Shown in pieces: positions 24,451 through 36,854 of a stretch of 64,000 nucleotides of DNA. The DNA comes from Ceratotherium simum simum (lineage: Eukaryota > Chordata > Mammalia > Perissodactyla > Rhinocerotidae): positions 4,640,086-4,704,085 of the forward strand of contig NW_004454163.1 of NCBI RefSeq assembly GCF_000283155.1. Reading direction: 5' to 3'. The notes beneath the pieces were generated by a model, which was not told the origin of the DNA, ran no database searches, and saw only the letters and a program-made list of their open reading frames with translations. How positions within the stretch are numbered: the first letter of the stretch is position 1; every line of letters begins with the position of its first letter. Position numbers and translations under genes: made by a program.

Positions 24451-26486
24451 ACAGAGTTATTGAATAATTACTTTGCCAGGTCCTGTGCAGAGTGCTTGAG
24501 GGAACAAATGATGCATCTAATTACGTCTCATCATTAAAAACTTAGAGTCTAACTCATGAAAATCTGTGTCAAAAGTTTAATCTGATTTGCTTGCCTTCAT
24601 CTGTATGAATTCTGAGGTGTCTCAATAAAGTAATTCTATCGTATTTTCATACAGTTAAAATAGTTCAGTCTTCACTTTTCCTCTAACGAAAACGCATGCA
24701 TGACTTTTAACTTACAGAGCAAAAGCATCATAGGTGTAGCCTAGGAAATTAGATTTCCAGATAAAATGCTTTCAAAGTGTAGTCGGATGGTAGATTATGT
24801 TAGCTTTAACAAACATGAAATAAATGTGTATCTATTAAAAAGAAACTGAATCAGGAGGTAGCAAGGCTTGATTTCTAGCTGATTGTCAAAGAAGTGACTT
24901 GCTTTTAAAATTTCAATATTTTATACTTGCATCTAGGTCTAAAAACTTAAGGTTTTTTTGTCTCCACACCTAGAAAATCTTTGGCCTGGGACACATAACT
25001 ATTTGGCATAGTATGTTTAGACATAAATCCTATTACCTACTTCCTTTCAAAACCATTTTCAAATTCTGGATGTCTTGGTAGCCTAAACTAATTTTTGATG
25101 GCCTGGATAAAGACAACTTCTCATATCCTACTGTTTTAATATAAAATAAGTACACCATGCACTTATTAAAAATGAAAACCTTTCCAAGACACAGCTAACT
25201 ATAAGCAAAAAAAAGATACAGTAATTTCAGAACCTAAATGATACTATTTAACATTTAAAGTATTTTAGAAGAAAAAAACTGAACAAGTATTATCAATTTT
25301 ATGATAATGGTGCAATCCATAATTCAATGAGAAATGAAACAATCTATGTTTGCTACTGAATAGCTATTTCATATACAGTCAAAGATAATTCAAACTTTTA
25401 TTACTAAAGATAAGCCTATAAGTATAGAAATATAGAAATGCTTTTTACAACTAATATTTGACTGACTTGCACAAGGTAAATGATTCCTCACTTTAACTCA
25501 GCTCTGACACTTATTGTGTAGGGTAAAAACATTGTATTAGAAATGGAATTGTGGTATCTTTTGTATGTTTATACTTTTGGCAATTCCAAGCAGTACATAT
25601 AATTATTTTGTAAGCATTGTATAATGGAACATGCAACTGTCTTCTGTCTTTATGCTACTTTAAAAAAATCAACTGAAAAAGCAAAGATATTACAACTTAT
25701 CCTACTTTAGTTGCTTCAGTCAGCTAAATAATCAGAGCAGAATTAGGAGGAAAAATACAAACAGCACAATAAAGAAAAAGTGAATTCAAATCTCAGGCTT
25801 ATGATGTCCTAGGGCAGATATCAATGGTTTCACTTTCTCTAAATTCATTCTTTTCCTTCTGTAGCTTCTGTGTCTCATAGTTTTAACCAAAATGTTACAA
25901 AGTGGTAGCCTACACTTTGGGAGTTTCATTTCTGTGATATGTATGCATTTTACTGGCTATATTTGTTACATATATATTGTTACACATAGCTTCCCAATTG
26001 ATGTCTCTAATTTTGTATATTTTAGGGCATAAAATATTCTTTATGGATGAAACTTTTGTCTGCTTAATCCATCTGCCAGCAAGTTCTTTTTTTCTGGCCA
26101 AATATTGCTCAGGGCCTTCAAGTGTTTCTTCATCTGTGAAATGAAAAGAGGTACTTTCAACCTAAAATGCCTTGATCTTCATGTCCCCTTGTAAGTTCAA
26201 AAATCTTTCTACAGACTTATACACCAAGCAGCAAAGAACACAGCACTCTGGATGCGCTCTTAGTTTTCTTTAAGTCTTTATAGTGAAGGCCTAATGATGA
26301 GCTGGGTTTTGCTATTTTTCAGTATTTTAATTGAGGGTGTTTTAAGTCAAGGGATTGTTCCTCAAGAAAAGCAGTTCCTTAAATACTACCTATCAATTTG
26401 CTCTTTATTGAAAAGTAACATTAATCTTTCTAAACAGAAAAGATCAATATTGAAGGTTAAAGTTTGTAAGAACAGTATATCATACG
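24451..26486. other. Mostly unassigned
   Basis: AT-rich DNA without a supported gene. A weak MIR-like phrase (tcatctgtgaaatgaaaaga) is at about 26131-26150. Confidence 0.45.
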
Positions 26487-26916
26487 TGTTTGCAGTTGAA
26501 TTCTGTTCCCCTAAAAAGATATGTTGAAGTCCAATCCCAGTACCTCAGAATGTGACCTTATTTGGAAATAGGTCTTGACAGAGGCAATCAATTTAAATTA
26601 GGTCATTAGTGTGGGCCCTAATCCAATACAACCAGTGTCCTTATAAAAAGGAGCAATTTGGACACAGAGACAGACACACACAAAGGGAAGATGATGTGAA
26701 GATGGCCTTGTACAAGTAAAAGAGTGCTTGAAGCCACCAGAAATTAGGAGAGACGCCTGAGACAGATCCTTCCCTAGAGCCTTAGGAAATAGCATGGCCC
26801 TGCTGGCACCTTAATATTGGACTTCCAGTCTCCACAACTGTAAGAAAATAAATTTCTGCTTTTCTAAGCCACTCAGTTTATAGTAATTTGTTATAGCAGC
26901 CCTAGGAAACTAAAAT
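26487..26916 (+). mobile_element. MaLR solo LTR (MLT1A-like)
   Basis: Starts tgtttgcagttgaattctgt, with 'agatatgttgaagtccaatc', 'cctcagaatgtgaccttatt', 'gtgtccttataaaaagg' and 'aaaataaatttctgcttttc', and ends 'gcagccctaggaaactaaaa'. It is forward, full length and unaccompanied. Confidence 0.85.
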
Positions 26917-29344
26917 AGTGTGCTTCAAACATTCTGCCTCAGTTTCCCAGTAATAACTTGCCACAACTATATTATATTTGGTAGAATATTCTAGAAGTTT
27001 CTAGAAGCAGAGGGTCTGGCATTAGAATAATTTCTTTGCATTATGAAATACAGCCATTCTTGAAAAAAATTTTTACATATTTATGAAAAGAACCATGATA
27101 TAAAAATATTTATAATGCAAACAGCCATTTTCCAGCTTATTTGTCTCATATCTGTGTTTTTATTTACAGGTGGTTTTAGACACAAAAGATTTCTGGAGGA
27201 TTTAAAGGAAATCTTTGTAACAAATCTTTGAGGATATCTGTCCTGTATACTGACTGTGCAAATTGTTATTTTTGTCTATTTGTATCTTAGCGGAAACCAT
27301 CAAATAAATATTTAAGGATAGCTTCATTTTTGCCAAAGGAAAAGAGTAGAAAAATAGGTAGTGAAAAAGAATAAGGCCTAACAATAATATACTACAATTT
27401 CAGAGATGTTCTTCACATCCATTATATGGTCTGTAATAAAACTCTCTTCTCAATACTACAGGCATTTTCAAAAATATTGTAAGAATTCCTAAATCTCACT
27501 TAAAAAATGACTCTTGTTCCATCTCTACACTACCACCATGACATCCAGGAAAATAAGTCAGTATAATGCAATCTTCAGAGATGAACTTAAAATTTTAATG
27601 ACATTGGGTTCTAATAAACTGACAAGAAAATGATTATTTGAATAAGTATATCTTACCACAAACTTAATAGTAATTTACTATAAAACAGAGCCAAAAAAGT
27701 TAAGGAATAATTAAATACAAGGTTTATCATAGGATACATCACCTGATTCAAAGATAGTGTATTAATTTCTTTCATGATCTCATAAGATTTTTTAAAAAAT
27801 TAACATTAGTGTGCCATTTAACTTATGAAATCACACAAAGTTGTGAAACAATATTTAGAAAATAGGAGAAATTATAAAGATATAAATAAAATCATCAATA
27901 ATATCCTTCAACTCAACGATAAACCTTATTTAAAATTTCTTGCATTTCCTATCAAATACACATACCTATCAAATATATATATAAACTCATGTGTATTTGA
28001 TTAAATATAATTTAAAATTTTTGTATAATTATATACCCACATAATTTAACCCAATTAGTATCATTTTTTTATGTTGTCGTATATAAACTTTTATCACTTT
28101 ACATTATCTCAAGGTAATTCCCGTGACATTTGTTAACTTAGAATTTATAGTTTATATCAGTCGTTTTTATATTTGATTTTGTAGTTGCATTTTATTTTAC
28201 TTAACCATCTCCCAATTGTTGGGGCACTTATTCTTAAAGACTCTGGAAGTCTCAGATTACTTGTTGACAGGGTGCGTGCTTGATAAAAACTGGTGACAGA
28301 CAAGCCTGTGGTTTTTACCTTAAACATAGGTGCAGCACACTCTTTACTACAGGACAGTAAGAGAAGAATAAGAGAACTAATTCTGTTCATTCTCAGCAGA
28401 ATGATTTTCCTGTGGGATTTTAAAAAATCTTATAAGAATAATACTAAGGTCACATTTTGTATTTGGTCAATTCATACTTCATATCAAATAGCTTTTAATG
28501 AAATAAATTCTGGATGGAAACATAACTATTTTATTCATTGTAGTTTTTCAGAGAAATACAGCTGGGCTTATTTTCTCATAAGTTTGTTATATTTTCCAAG
28601 GTGTGTTTAATTTTGGAGGTCAAATGGCAAAGTGATGCTGCACATTAAATTTATGATGATAGAAATTTTCTTGAGTTTGAAATAGCTTAAAAATACTTTT
28701 TCATTAGTCTTCTGAATGGTCTTGAAAGATAAATGGCAAACATTATTATTTGCATATCACAGATAATGAAATTATTAATCCAAGATTCTAAGAAGCAACT
28801 TGAGGCACCCAGTAGCATGGATTATATAGATGAGTAAAATGGGTCTCTAATAATATACAGGGAATGAGTAGGAAAGTAGGGCAGGCAAGTCAAAAAAAAT
28901 ACAAACCCAAAAACAAAACCAAGCATTATGCAACGCAGAGTTAACATGGAAGCCTAAATAGTGAACATGGTTTATGTCGGATAAATTTTTACGATATCTA
29001 CTTAGCAACCATGTGGATTAAGGAGCTAATGTGTCTTCTGAAATAACATATCTTATTGTTATAGAGTAACGAAGCATTTGGACAATATGTTCATTGATGT
29101 ATGAATTCACCAGAATGGTCATCCAGAAAGACCTGGAATTTCTTTTTCTGTATGCAGACTAGCTTATGGCTCACCTTTAAGATATGGAATAAGATTTCTA
29201 AAATTTCACTCTATTTAATTGCACAGACTTTAGTAGCTTGGCTTTTACTGATTACCAATGCTTTTACCCCTCACATTCATTATTAGAAACAAAGTTCAAG
29301 TCAATTAAAGTGTAGATAAATATTAACACTGGATAAAAATCATC
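26917..29344. other. Unassigned, possible antisense L1M piece at 27840-28260
   Basis: No gene supported. Text at 27870-28260 (ataatatccttcaactcaac; ggggcacttattctt) weakly resembles the antisense 3' UTR of old L1. A MIR-like scrap is at about 28700-28830 (reverse). Confidence 0.35.
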
Positions 29345-29779
29345 CTAGGAAAGAAATGAAAAAATGAAAGAAAAAATGCAGGATGGAACATATCCTGATG
29401 AGAGTTGGAAACTCTTCCGACTTAATATCCTAACAATAAACCCTTCCAAAGCTCCTTCTTGTAGAGACAGGAAAAATAAAGCCACTTGTGAAAGCAGTCT
29501 TGCCACTTTTCTATAAATCCAAGTGGACCTGAATTTATGTGATGCACACCCTTCAAATAAATGTTTTCTAGTGACATGAAGATTCAGAAAATGCTTCAAC
29601 TGCAATAACTGGGATGGACGCTGTGTTGTAATAATTTGGATACACTTGACTAATGCAGTTATTTGCAATGAGGTTGGCTCAGTGCCCAAAGCAGTGAGCA
29701 AACAAATATAGCTCGACAATTGTTCCATGCCTTCCAAGCCGGCCAGAAAGATTTCTGCTCCGTCCAGGGGGGCCAGTGG
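29345..29779 (-). other. Unexplained reverse open frame of about 145 codons
   Basis: From the last upstream stop near 29780 down to 29345 the minus strand is open with no stop. It reads PLAPLDGAEIFLAGLEGMEQ near the start and ends ...CIFSFIFSFLS. There is no ATG near the upstream stop; the first in-frame ATG is a few codons downstream of the TTG at 29737. I recognise no domain. It is long for this AT-rich context, but the composition (L/S-rich, hydrophobic end) looks non-genic. It could be a decayed processed pseudogene, an unknown repeat, or chance. Confidence 0.3.
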
Positions 29780-30076
29780 TCACTGCTGCAGACTCTGGTC
29801 ATCAACACTGCCTCAGATATAGTTTTAAAATAATCTTTGTTAAATTCACCAATGTGCTTTATGTAAAAATGCTGGTGAGGTGCAAGCGTTTTTAATCAAA
29901 TTAGTATGCAACATAAGGCAGCTGTGTATTCAAATGGGTTTTTTAGCAATTTGGTTGTTTTCCTTACAATAACAGGAAAGAACATTTTGATTTTGAAGGT
30001 GACAGAGGCAATATTACCAGAATTAAACAATCTGAATTAGCTTTTTCATGAAATGTAATATGTTTTATGCTTTTAG

Positions 30077-30151
30077 ATGGGATGCTCCGGTGCTTTCAGA
30101 TGAGCCTTCCACTGTCACAGTCAATGGCCAGGAACAGAATAAGCTCTGGAG
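30077..30151 (+). CDS. Possible 75-bp coding exon, forward, gene unknown
   Basis: The stretch is preceded by a pyrimidine-rich tract and AG (gttttatgcttttag) and followed by a GT donor (ctggag|gtagga). One frame is open through all 24 codons, reading WDAPVLSDEPSTVTVNGQ then EQNKLW, with split codons at both ends (75 bp = 25 codons, symmetric). Base composition is clearly richer in G+C than the neighbours. The other two frames contain stops. I do not recognise the protein. No partner exon was identified in the window, so a chance open stretch or a conserved non-coding element remains possible. Confidence 0.4.
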
Positions 30152-31614
30152 GTAGGATTATCCTCAAATTTAATTTTTTTTTTTTAGAAGAAGCTAATGG
30201 CAAATGTTTCTAGCAAACTTTAGGTTCATCTGTGTTATAACTAGAGAACCAAGACAGGATATTAAAAGAACAGATAAGTATAAAATTAGTAAACAAAGTT
30301 TGACATTTTGCTTTTTCTGTGAATTTAATGCTGAAAATGAATATAATCCCTAAAATCATAAACAGCAGGCATGTCAGACAAAAGCTGCAAAATTTCATTT
30401 CTTTGTCAACTTAGGTAAATTCAGAACTCTTGTACCTCGGAGGGTAACAAGATTACAAAGTTAACGATTTTTACTGCAGAAAGTTTGCAATCAAAGCTGA
30501 TTAAGCAAGCAAAGAAAGGCTCTTTTTATTATTTTTACACTTTATAGGAATTGCTATTCAAAAGAGAAGCATTCAGAGTCCAACCATACCACTATACAGA
30601 TGGGAAATTATTGTTCATATTGATCAAGAGAAAACAAAAGCCCAGAGGAGGATAAAAACACACATGCAGTGTTTAAGGAACATTTGAAATTCTTGAAATG
30701 AATAGCTCCCATAAAACTATTTCTTACTATCCAAAGTTAGCCCGTGTGGTTTTAAAAATGACAAATAAGTTTCTGTGTTAGCCCTTCATAAAGTAGCTGT
30801 TACATCAATCTTTAGGAAGCAGGATGTTTTGACTTCTTAACAACTATAACTGCCTATCACAAACACATATTTGGGCTGGAAGAGGTATTGCTTAATTTTG
30901 AAATTTCTGATAGAGGTAGGTCATTTCTTTTCTTCATCTTCGTGAGCAGAGAGTCTAAAAGTCTTTCCCTAGATGTATGTAAAGGAACTTTACAGCCTAA
31001 GGCTGGACAAATAGTGATTAACGTCAATGATTGCAACATAGCCTAGGAGACGTGATCTGGCTTCAAAAGGAATAAGGTCTGCCTAATAGAATAATAAGTG
31101 CATGCACTGGGGACCACATAGATGCACTACAAATATTAGCAAGAGCAATGTGACTAAAGCAGGCTGCTAGTGTTCCAGATGAAAGGATTTTAAAGCCATC
31201 TGGTGTCTGGACATCAGCCTGAAAATCACAGGCTTGGATCCACAAGATAATCCATTCACATAGTCCACACACTGAGATGGCTTTCCCCACGGATTTGTTC
31301 CATTATCCCAAACCAGTTCCTGTAACCTGTGGAAGCTCTAATGTCACCTAAATAATAGTAAAGAAGCACACATTATTTCATTTATGGGACGTATTTCTTA
31401 CAGTGATTCAAATGGTTAACGGATCCATACTTGGAGAAAGCAACAGACCGAAATGATAAACTACCTTAGGTACAATTTTTGATTAAAACCATATTTTCTT
31501 CTGTACAAAAAAACAAAAATGAATTAAGAATATACTCAGTCTTATGCCTTGTACCAAAGGTAAATAACTCCAAAATGAGAGTTTTCAGGGATAAAAATAA
31601 CATTCAAGGGGAAT
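30152..31614. other. No feature recognised
   Basis: Apparently single-copy DNA. Reverse open frames at 30857-31039 and 31063-31290 show no motif. Confidence 0.45.
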
Positions 31615-31785
31615 TCAATTTAATCAACATTTACTGACACTACATGTCAGTAGAGTAACAAAAAAGAAGTTATAGGGGTCTCTGCCTTCAGAGATTGAAA
31701 AGTCAAAAAGAGAAAAACCATACACAAGGGAAACAACCTGTGTATACAGTGAAAGCTGCGTTGAAAATAGTAAAATAATGCTTAA
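31615..31785 (-). mobile_element. L2 3' end fragment, reverse
   Basis: 'taatcaacatttactgacac', 'tctctgccttcagagattga' and 'acaagggaaacaacctgtgt' follow antisense L2 order. Confidence 0.55.
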
Positions 31786-32374
31786 TGTTTCAAAAACTAT
31801 TTTTACCTCAAATTACATAATAATTAAAAATGCAATTTAGTTTTTTAACTTACTTGGGTAACATTTTATAACAGTCTTTGTTTTAAAATTGTATTCCTGT
31901 TTCTTTAGAAAAAATATTTTGTCCATTGATATATAAAATAATGAATATATAAAATCTTTAAAAAGTGATTGTGAAAATATGATTTTAAATTAATATACTA
32001 ATTTTAACACGTTATTCACATTCTAAAACTTAAAATATCATACCAGAACGTCTCTTTTAGAGGTAGATCATTCAGAGCAAGGTACCAAGTGCTTTTCCTT
32101 GCCCTTTATGTACAGTTAGTCACATTCTCTACCCCAGTGAAAATACAGCCCTTTCCATGATTAATACCTACTTTTGCCTTTCTCATCTAGATGTGCCATC
32201 TTGAACTGAATCCATTTTGCAGTGAATATTCCCACGTCCTATGTCTTCAACTCAAATAAATATGAGAAACAATCATGGAATATTTTTCATGTGAAAAAAA
32301 TTTAATTTTATCTTTCATTTCCTATTCTTTGTGATTTTTCTCTAATGCTTAACATGAAAAGCTTCTGCCTACAC

Positions 32375-32515
32375 GATGAAGCTATAAGTTCAATGAGGGA
32401 AGGACACAGACTTCTAATTATCTTGAATTCCTCCTACCATCAATTTATGAGCACCTACTATAGAGACAGGTTTACCACAAGAACTCGCGAATGCTTGTTA
32501 AATAAATGGAAAAAA
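32375..32515 (+). mobile_element. L2 3' end fragment
   Basis: 'gttcaatgagggaaggacac', 'atgagcacctactatagaga' and the end 'aatgcttgttaaataaatgg' are L2 3' UTR in sense orientation. It accounts for the short open frames here. Confidence 0.6.
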
Positions 32516-32644
32516 GAAATTGCCTCCTTGGGCACAAATTCTTGTGCTACTCACTACGTGTGAATGAAATGTCAATACTACCATTATCTGGCTTCTTCCT
32601 TTATCTGGGTGGAGGTAGAAGGGATGAGAAGGGGTCAGTTCATT

Positions 32645-32750
32645 CACAATCATCAAGCAAAGATCTATGGAATACCACCTGTGCCAGGAAAGAGGTTTAG
32701 TTAAAAGTAATTCCTGTTCTCAGGATCTTATAATCCAAAATGCATGTAAG
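32645..32750 (-). mobile_element. L2 3' end scrap, reverse
   Basis: 'cacctgtgccaggaaagagg' and 'ctgttctcaggatcttataa' match antisense L2. Confidence 0.5.
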
Positions 32751-33654
32751 GACTTTCTTAGCTTTTAAGAATTACTACAAGCTATCTTTTGACTCTGCTC
32801 CCTGCCCTAATATTTAAACTTTTTGTCAGTTTGTCTCTGAGATGGTCATCAAATGTGGTTTCAAACTTATGAGCTGAGGTTGAAAAATTATTTGGATAGT
32901 TACCAATTAGCACTGGTGAAAACAAATATTGCTAAATGTGGTAGAGGCATAAAATTGTCCTCATTAAAAATGATTTTTACAGTTCCTCTCTTAAAGAAAC
33001 AAGAAGCCTGGAAGGTGAGGCAAAATTGGAGATAATCAGAATAGATTTGGGGAGAAGTAATAAATTAGCTAAAAGTGAGAAGATTAGGGGCTCTTGAGAA
33101 TTCTCCCTGAGAGAAAATTGGCAAACATCCAGAAACTCCCAATATTTAGAAGTTGGAAAATCTAATTTCATTCTAATTTGGAGAAGGAAAGATTAGAGTC
33201 AAACATCAGAGGCTGTAAACTCAGGAGTCAAGGGGGATCCATCACTGATGAAGGATAGACTCGGGATAAAGTAAAAGGCAAATATACTTAATCATGTATT
33301 ATGAATACTTTTCCAATTTGTAGAACATTAAGTGCTAGATGAGTCCAGTTTTGCTAAAAGAGAGACTGGAAGTATATATACCATAAGGCTAAAAATGTTA
33401 TCTTTCATGTTGGGATTGCAGGTGTTTACACAGTTTGTTTTTTGTTTTTTGTTCTTTTGCTTTCACTATTTTCCATATTTTCTGTAATAAGCATATATTA
33501 ACCGTATAGACAGAAAGAAAGGAAAAAATGTAAACTTTACAGTAAATAAATAAATAAGCAAGTAGGCTAAGAGACATTTCTCATTCAGCCATGCAGTGAA
33601 AGTCAGGCGCCAAGGACATTCAAACGACTGACCTGGGGGACTATGAGAAGACTT

Positions 33655-33835
33655 CAGTCAAGCATTCAAGAGCATGGGCCTTAGAGGCAAAGTTATTTCA
33701 TTTATTTGATTCTTGGTTAACATCTACATAAAATGGGGCTATTTATGCCTGCTTCAAAGGGTTGTTATAAATACTAAGTGAAACACTGTTTATGAAGCAC
33801 CTAGAATAATAATAACATATAAAGCATGGTCATGT
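33655..33835 (+). mobile_element. MIR SINE
   Basis: 'agagcatgggccttagaggc', 'acataaaatggggctattta' and 'gggttgttataaatac' are in MIR order. Confidence 0.65.
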
Positions 33836-34029
33836 TAAATCTGGAAAGACTCTTATGAATCATCCAGTCCAGGTTTTTTCAGACTCTGGGTTGTAACTCA
33901 TTTAGAGTTATATCAATTTAGAGGGACCTAACTAGCATTTACAAAATGAAACTGTAAAGACAGAAGAGAATAGAAAATGGTATGCTGTACATAAACACTA
34001 GATATTGTGAGCTATACACAGTATGGTAA

Positions 34030-34595
34030 AGAATTGTTTGGTCAATTTCTGCTCCTAGCAATATATCCCACAGAAATGAAAACAAGTGTCTACACAAAAA
34101 CATGAATGTTGATAGCAGCATTATTCAGAAAAGTTAAGAGTGTTAAAAACCCAAATGTCTATCAACTGATGACTGGATAAACAAAATGTGATTTATCCAT
34201 ACAATGGAATATAATTCAGCAATAAAAAGAATGAAGTAATGAAATGTGATACAACACGGATAAACCTTGAAAACATTATGCTAAGTCAAAGAAATTAGTC
34301 GCAAAAGATCATATATTGTATGATACCATTTAAATAAAATGTCGAATAGGGAAATCTATAGAGACAGAAAGTAGATTGGAGGTTGCCAGGGACTAGGGTT
34401 GGGGGGAATGGGGCATGACTGCTAATGAGTATAGGGTTTCTTTCTGGGATGATAAAAATGTTCTAAAACTAGATAGTGGTAATGGTTACACAACTCTGTG
34501 AATACACAGAAACCCACTGAATACACTTTAAAAGGGTGAATTTTATGATATGTGAATTATATCTCAATAAATCTATTATTAAAAACAAAAAGAAT
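34030..34595 (+). mobile_element. L1MB-type 3' end
   Basis: Clear sense-strand L1 end: 'gtctatcaactgatgactgg', 'ccatacaatggaatataatt', 'gaggttgccagggactaggg' and 'gatagtggtaatggttacac', ending 'tatctcaataaatctatt' plus an A-rich tail. Confidence 0.85.
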
Positions 34596-35204
34596 TGTTC
34601 TGTGAAACTTTGTTTTTCTCAGGTATACATATACCCTTTGATCTAGTGCATCCTGTTATTTTACAGAAGAGGAACTTCTTTTTACCCAGAAAACTGTGTT
34701 ACTTAGCTCTAGATTTGATCTACTCAAAATAAAAATAAGCTCAAATTTTCTTTTTATTTTATGAAACTGGAAAAATTATTCAAATACTAAATTAAAAAAA
34801 ATGTTCCAGCTACCATTTTTGAAAGGTAAAGGCTTTCAAAGGAAAGCAATTACCAACCTACAGTTTTTTTCACCAAAATGTGATTGTTCTCATTCCTGGT
34901 TACTATCTTTTTGTTTTATATATCTCCAAGAGAAAATCCTAGACTTTTGACTCTCACCTAATAATTTGGGTTTTGTTTCAGAACAGTAACTGCTCAACAT
35001 TGTTCAGTGTGCTGAGTTCCTAGATATCATTATTTGAAGGTGGAGACCTACTAAGATCATGTCCAAATCTCAGCACAGGCTTCAAAAAAGGTATTTGAAG
35101 ACAAAGAAAATATTAATTAGGATATTTTATGACACCGAAAAGAAAGCTGACTTTTTACTATCATTGTACATTTTGGATAGTAAAAACCTATTAAATATCC
35201 ATCA

Positions 35205-35300
35205 TGAAAAAAAAAAAAAGAAGAAAGGAGGTAGGGAGGAAGGGAGGGAGGGAGAGTGGGAGGGAGGAAAAACAAAAGAAGGAGGGAGAGGGAAAAATTG
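35205..35300. repeat. Purine-rich simple repeat
   Basis: A-run followed by AGGGAGG/GGAAGG-type repeats, nearly all purine on plus for about 95 bases. A potential H-DNA or G-rich tract. It extends the short open frame at 35059-35301, which is therefore not convincing as a gene. Confidence 0.85.
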
Positions 35301-35934
35301 AGAAGAAAATGAGCACACTAAAAACTGTAAGCACGAAGAATCTGAATGTTTATTAGGGAAGGAAATGGATGATCAAACAAGGATTTGGTATAGTAATCAA
35401 TGAAAAGGATCTGTATAAAATTTGTACTCATAGCCCGGAATGATCCTCAGCTTGGCACAATTAGGTACAATTTTTAGAAACTTATAGGTAGGGGACTGTG
35501 GAGTATTAAATTCTAGTGAAATAAATTCACTACAACTAAACTAGGGCAGGGTCACCCTTTAGAATTAGAATTCATATATAAAGCTCCAGTTCTTTGTGTT
35601 TCTTTGTTTTGTTTTGAGATTGTTTCTTTTGAGGTTGGTATCACAGCTCTGAGCTTTATCTCCAATGGCAGCCATAGCCTTTCCCTTACGCTCTTACCTG
35701 AGGAAGACCAGCCAAGGGAACAGTTTCTTTATGCTTTCTGGTTTCCTATTTTTCATTTATCTTAAATGCTGGCACCTGAGACCCTCATAATCAATATCTC
35801 CAATTTACATTTAACCAGAATTTACTTTTTTTTTTTAAAGAAAATAAATATTTCCCTCAGTCTCTGTCTTTAGACAGTTAGCATAAGTTGTCATAGGATA
35901 TAAAAGGCATAATTTAAATACTATAATTGTCTTT

Positions 35935-36440
35935 GTAAAAGGTCTAGACATGGAAGAATTTTAAATGCATATTACTAAGTGAAAGAAGTCAATCTGAAAA
36001 GGCTGTATGACTCCAACTATATGACATTCTGGAAAAGGCAAAACCATGGAGACTGTAAAAAGATCAGTGGTTGCAAGGGTTAACAGGGAGGAAGGGATGA
36101 ACAGGCAAAGTACAGAGCATTTTTATGGCAATGAAACTGTTCTGTATCAAATATAATGGTCAATACATTTCTCATTACACACTTGTCAAAATCCATGGAA
36201 TGTATAACACCAAGAGTGAACCCTAATGTAAACTATGGACTTTGGGTGATAATGATGTGTCAACGTTAAGTTCATCAATTGTAACAAATGTACCACTAGG
36301 CGTGGGATGTTAATAGTGAGGGAGGCTGTGTGTACATAGAGTTGTGGGGTATATGGGACCTCTGTACTTTCTGCTCAGTTTTGCTGTGAACCTAAAGTTG
36401 CTGTAAAAAATAAAGTCTATTAAAATTTTTTTAAAAAGAG
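35935..36440 (+). mobile_element. L1M 3' end
   Basis: 'gaaagaagtcaatctgaaaa', 'ctccaactatatgacattct', 'tggactttgggtgataatga' and 'gtaccactaggcgtgggatg' end in 'gctgtaaaaaataaagtcta': the sense 3' UTR of an old L1. Confidence 0.8.
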
Positions 36441-36604
36441 GCTAAACTTGCTGTTAAAAAGAAGATATCTATCAGATGTTAGAGGAGGAACTAGCTAAGT
36501 CCTCACCATTCTTCTATCAGAGACAGATGTTGCACCAAAAGATGTTAATGGGAATTTGTGTTATTTCTCTGGCAACCAAGAGAGAGCCATTAAAAGCTAG
36601 TATG

Positions 36605-36847
36605 GGTTTTTTATTTTTGAGGAAGATTCGCCCTAAGCTAACATCTGTTGCCAATCTTCCTCTTTTTGCTTGAGGAAGATTCACCCTGAGCTAACATCTG
36701 TGCCAATCTTCCCCTATTGGGTGTGTGAGTTGCCGCCACAGCATGGCTAATGAGTGGTGTAGGTCCACACCCAGGATGCGAATCCTCGAACCCCGGCCAC
36801 TGAAGAGGAGCATATTGAACTTAACTACTATGCCACAGGGTGGCCCA
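36605..36847 (-). mobile_element. ERE-type SINE, reverse
   Basis: Two tandem copies of the 'gaggaagattcaccctgagc' unit in the tail, then 'ttgccgccacagcatggcta' and the tRNA-like head 'cttaactactatgccacagg'. A 7-bp duplication, tagtatg, flanks it (36598-36604 and 36848-36854). It is more diverged than the ERE1 copies. Confidence 0.8.
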
Positions 36848-36854
36848 TAGTATG

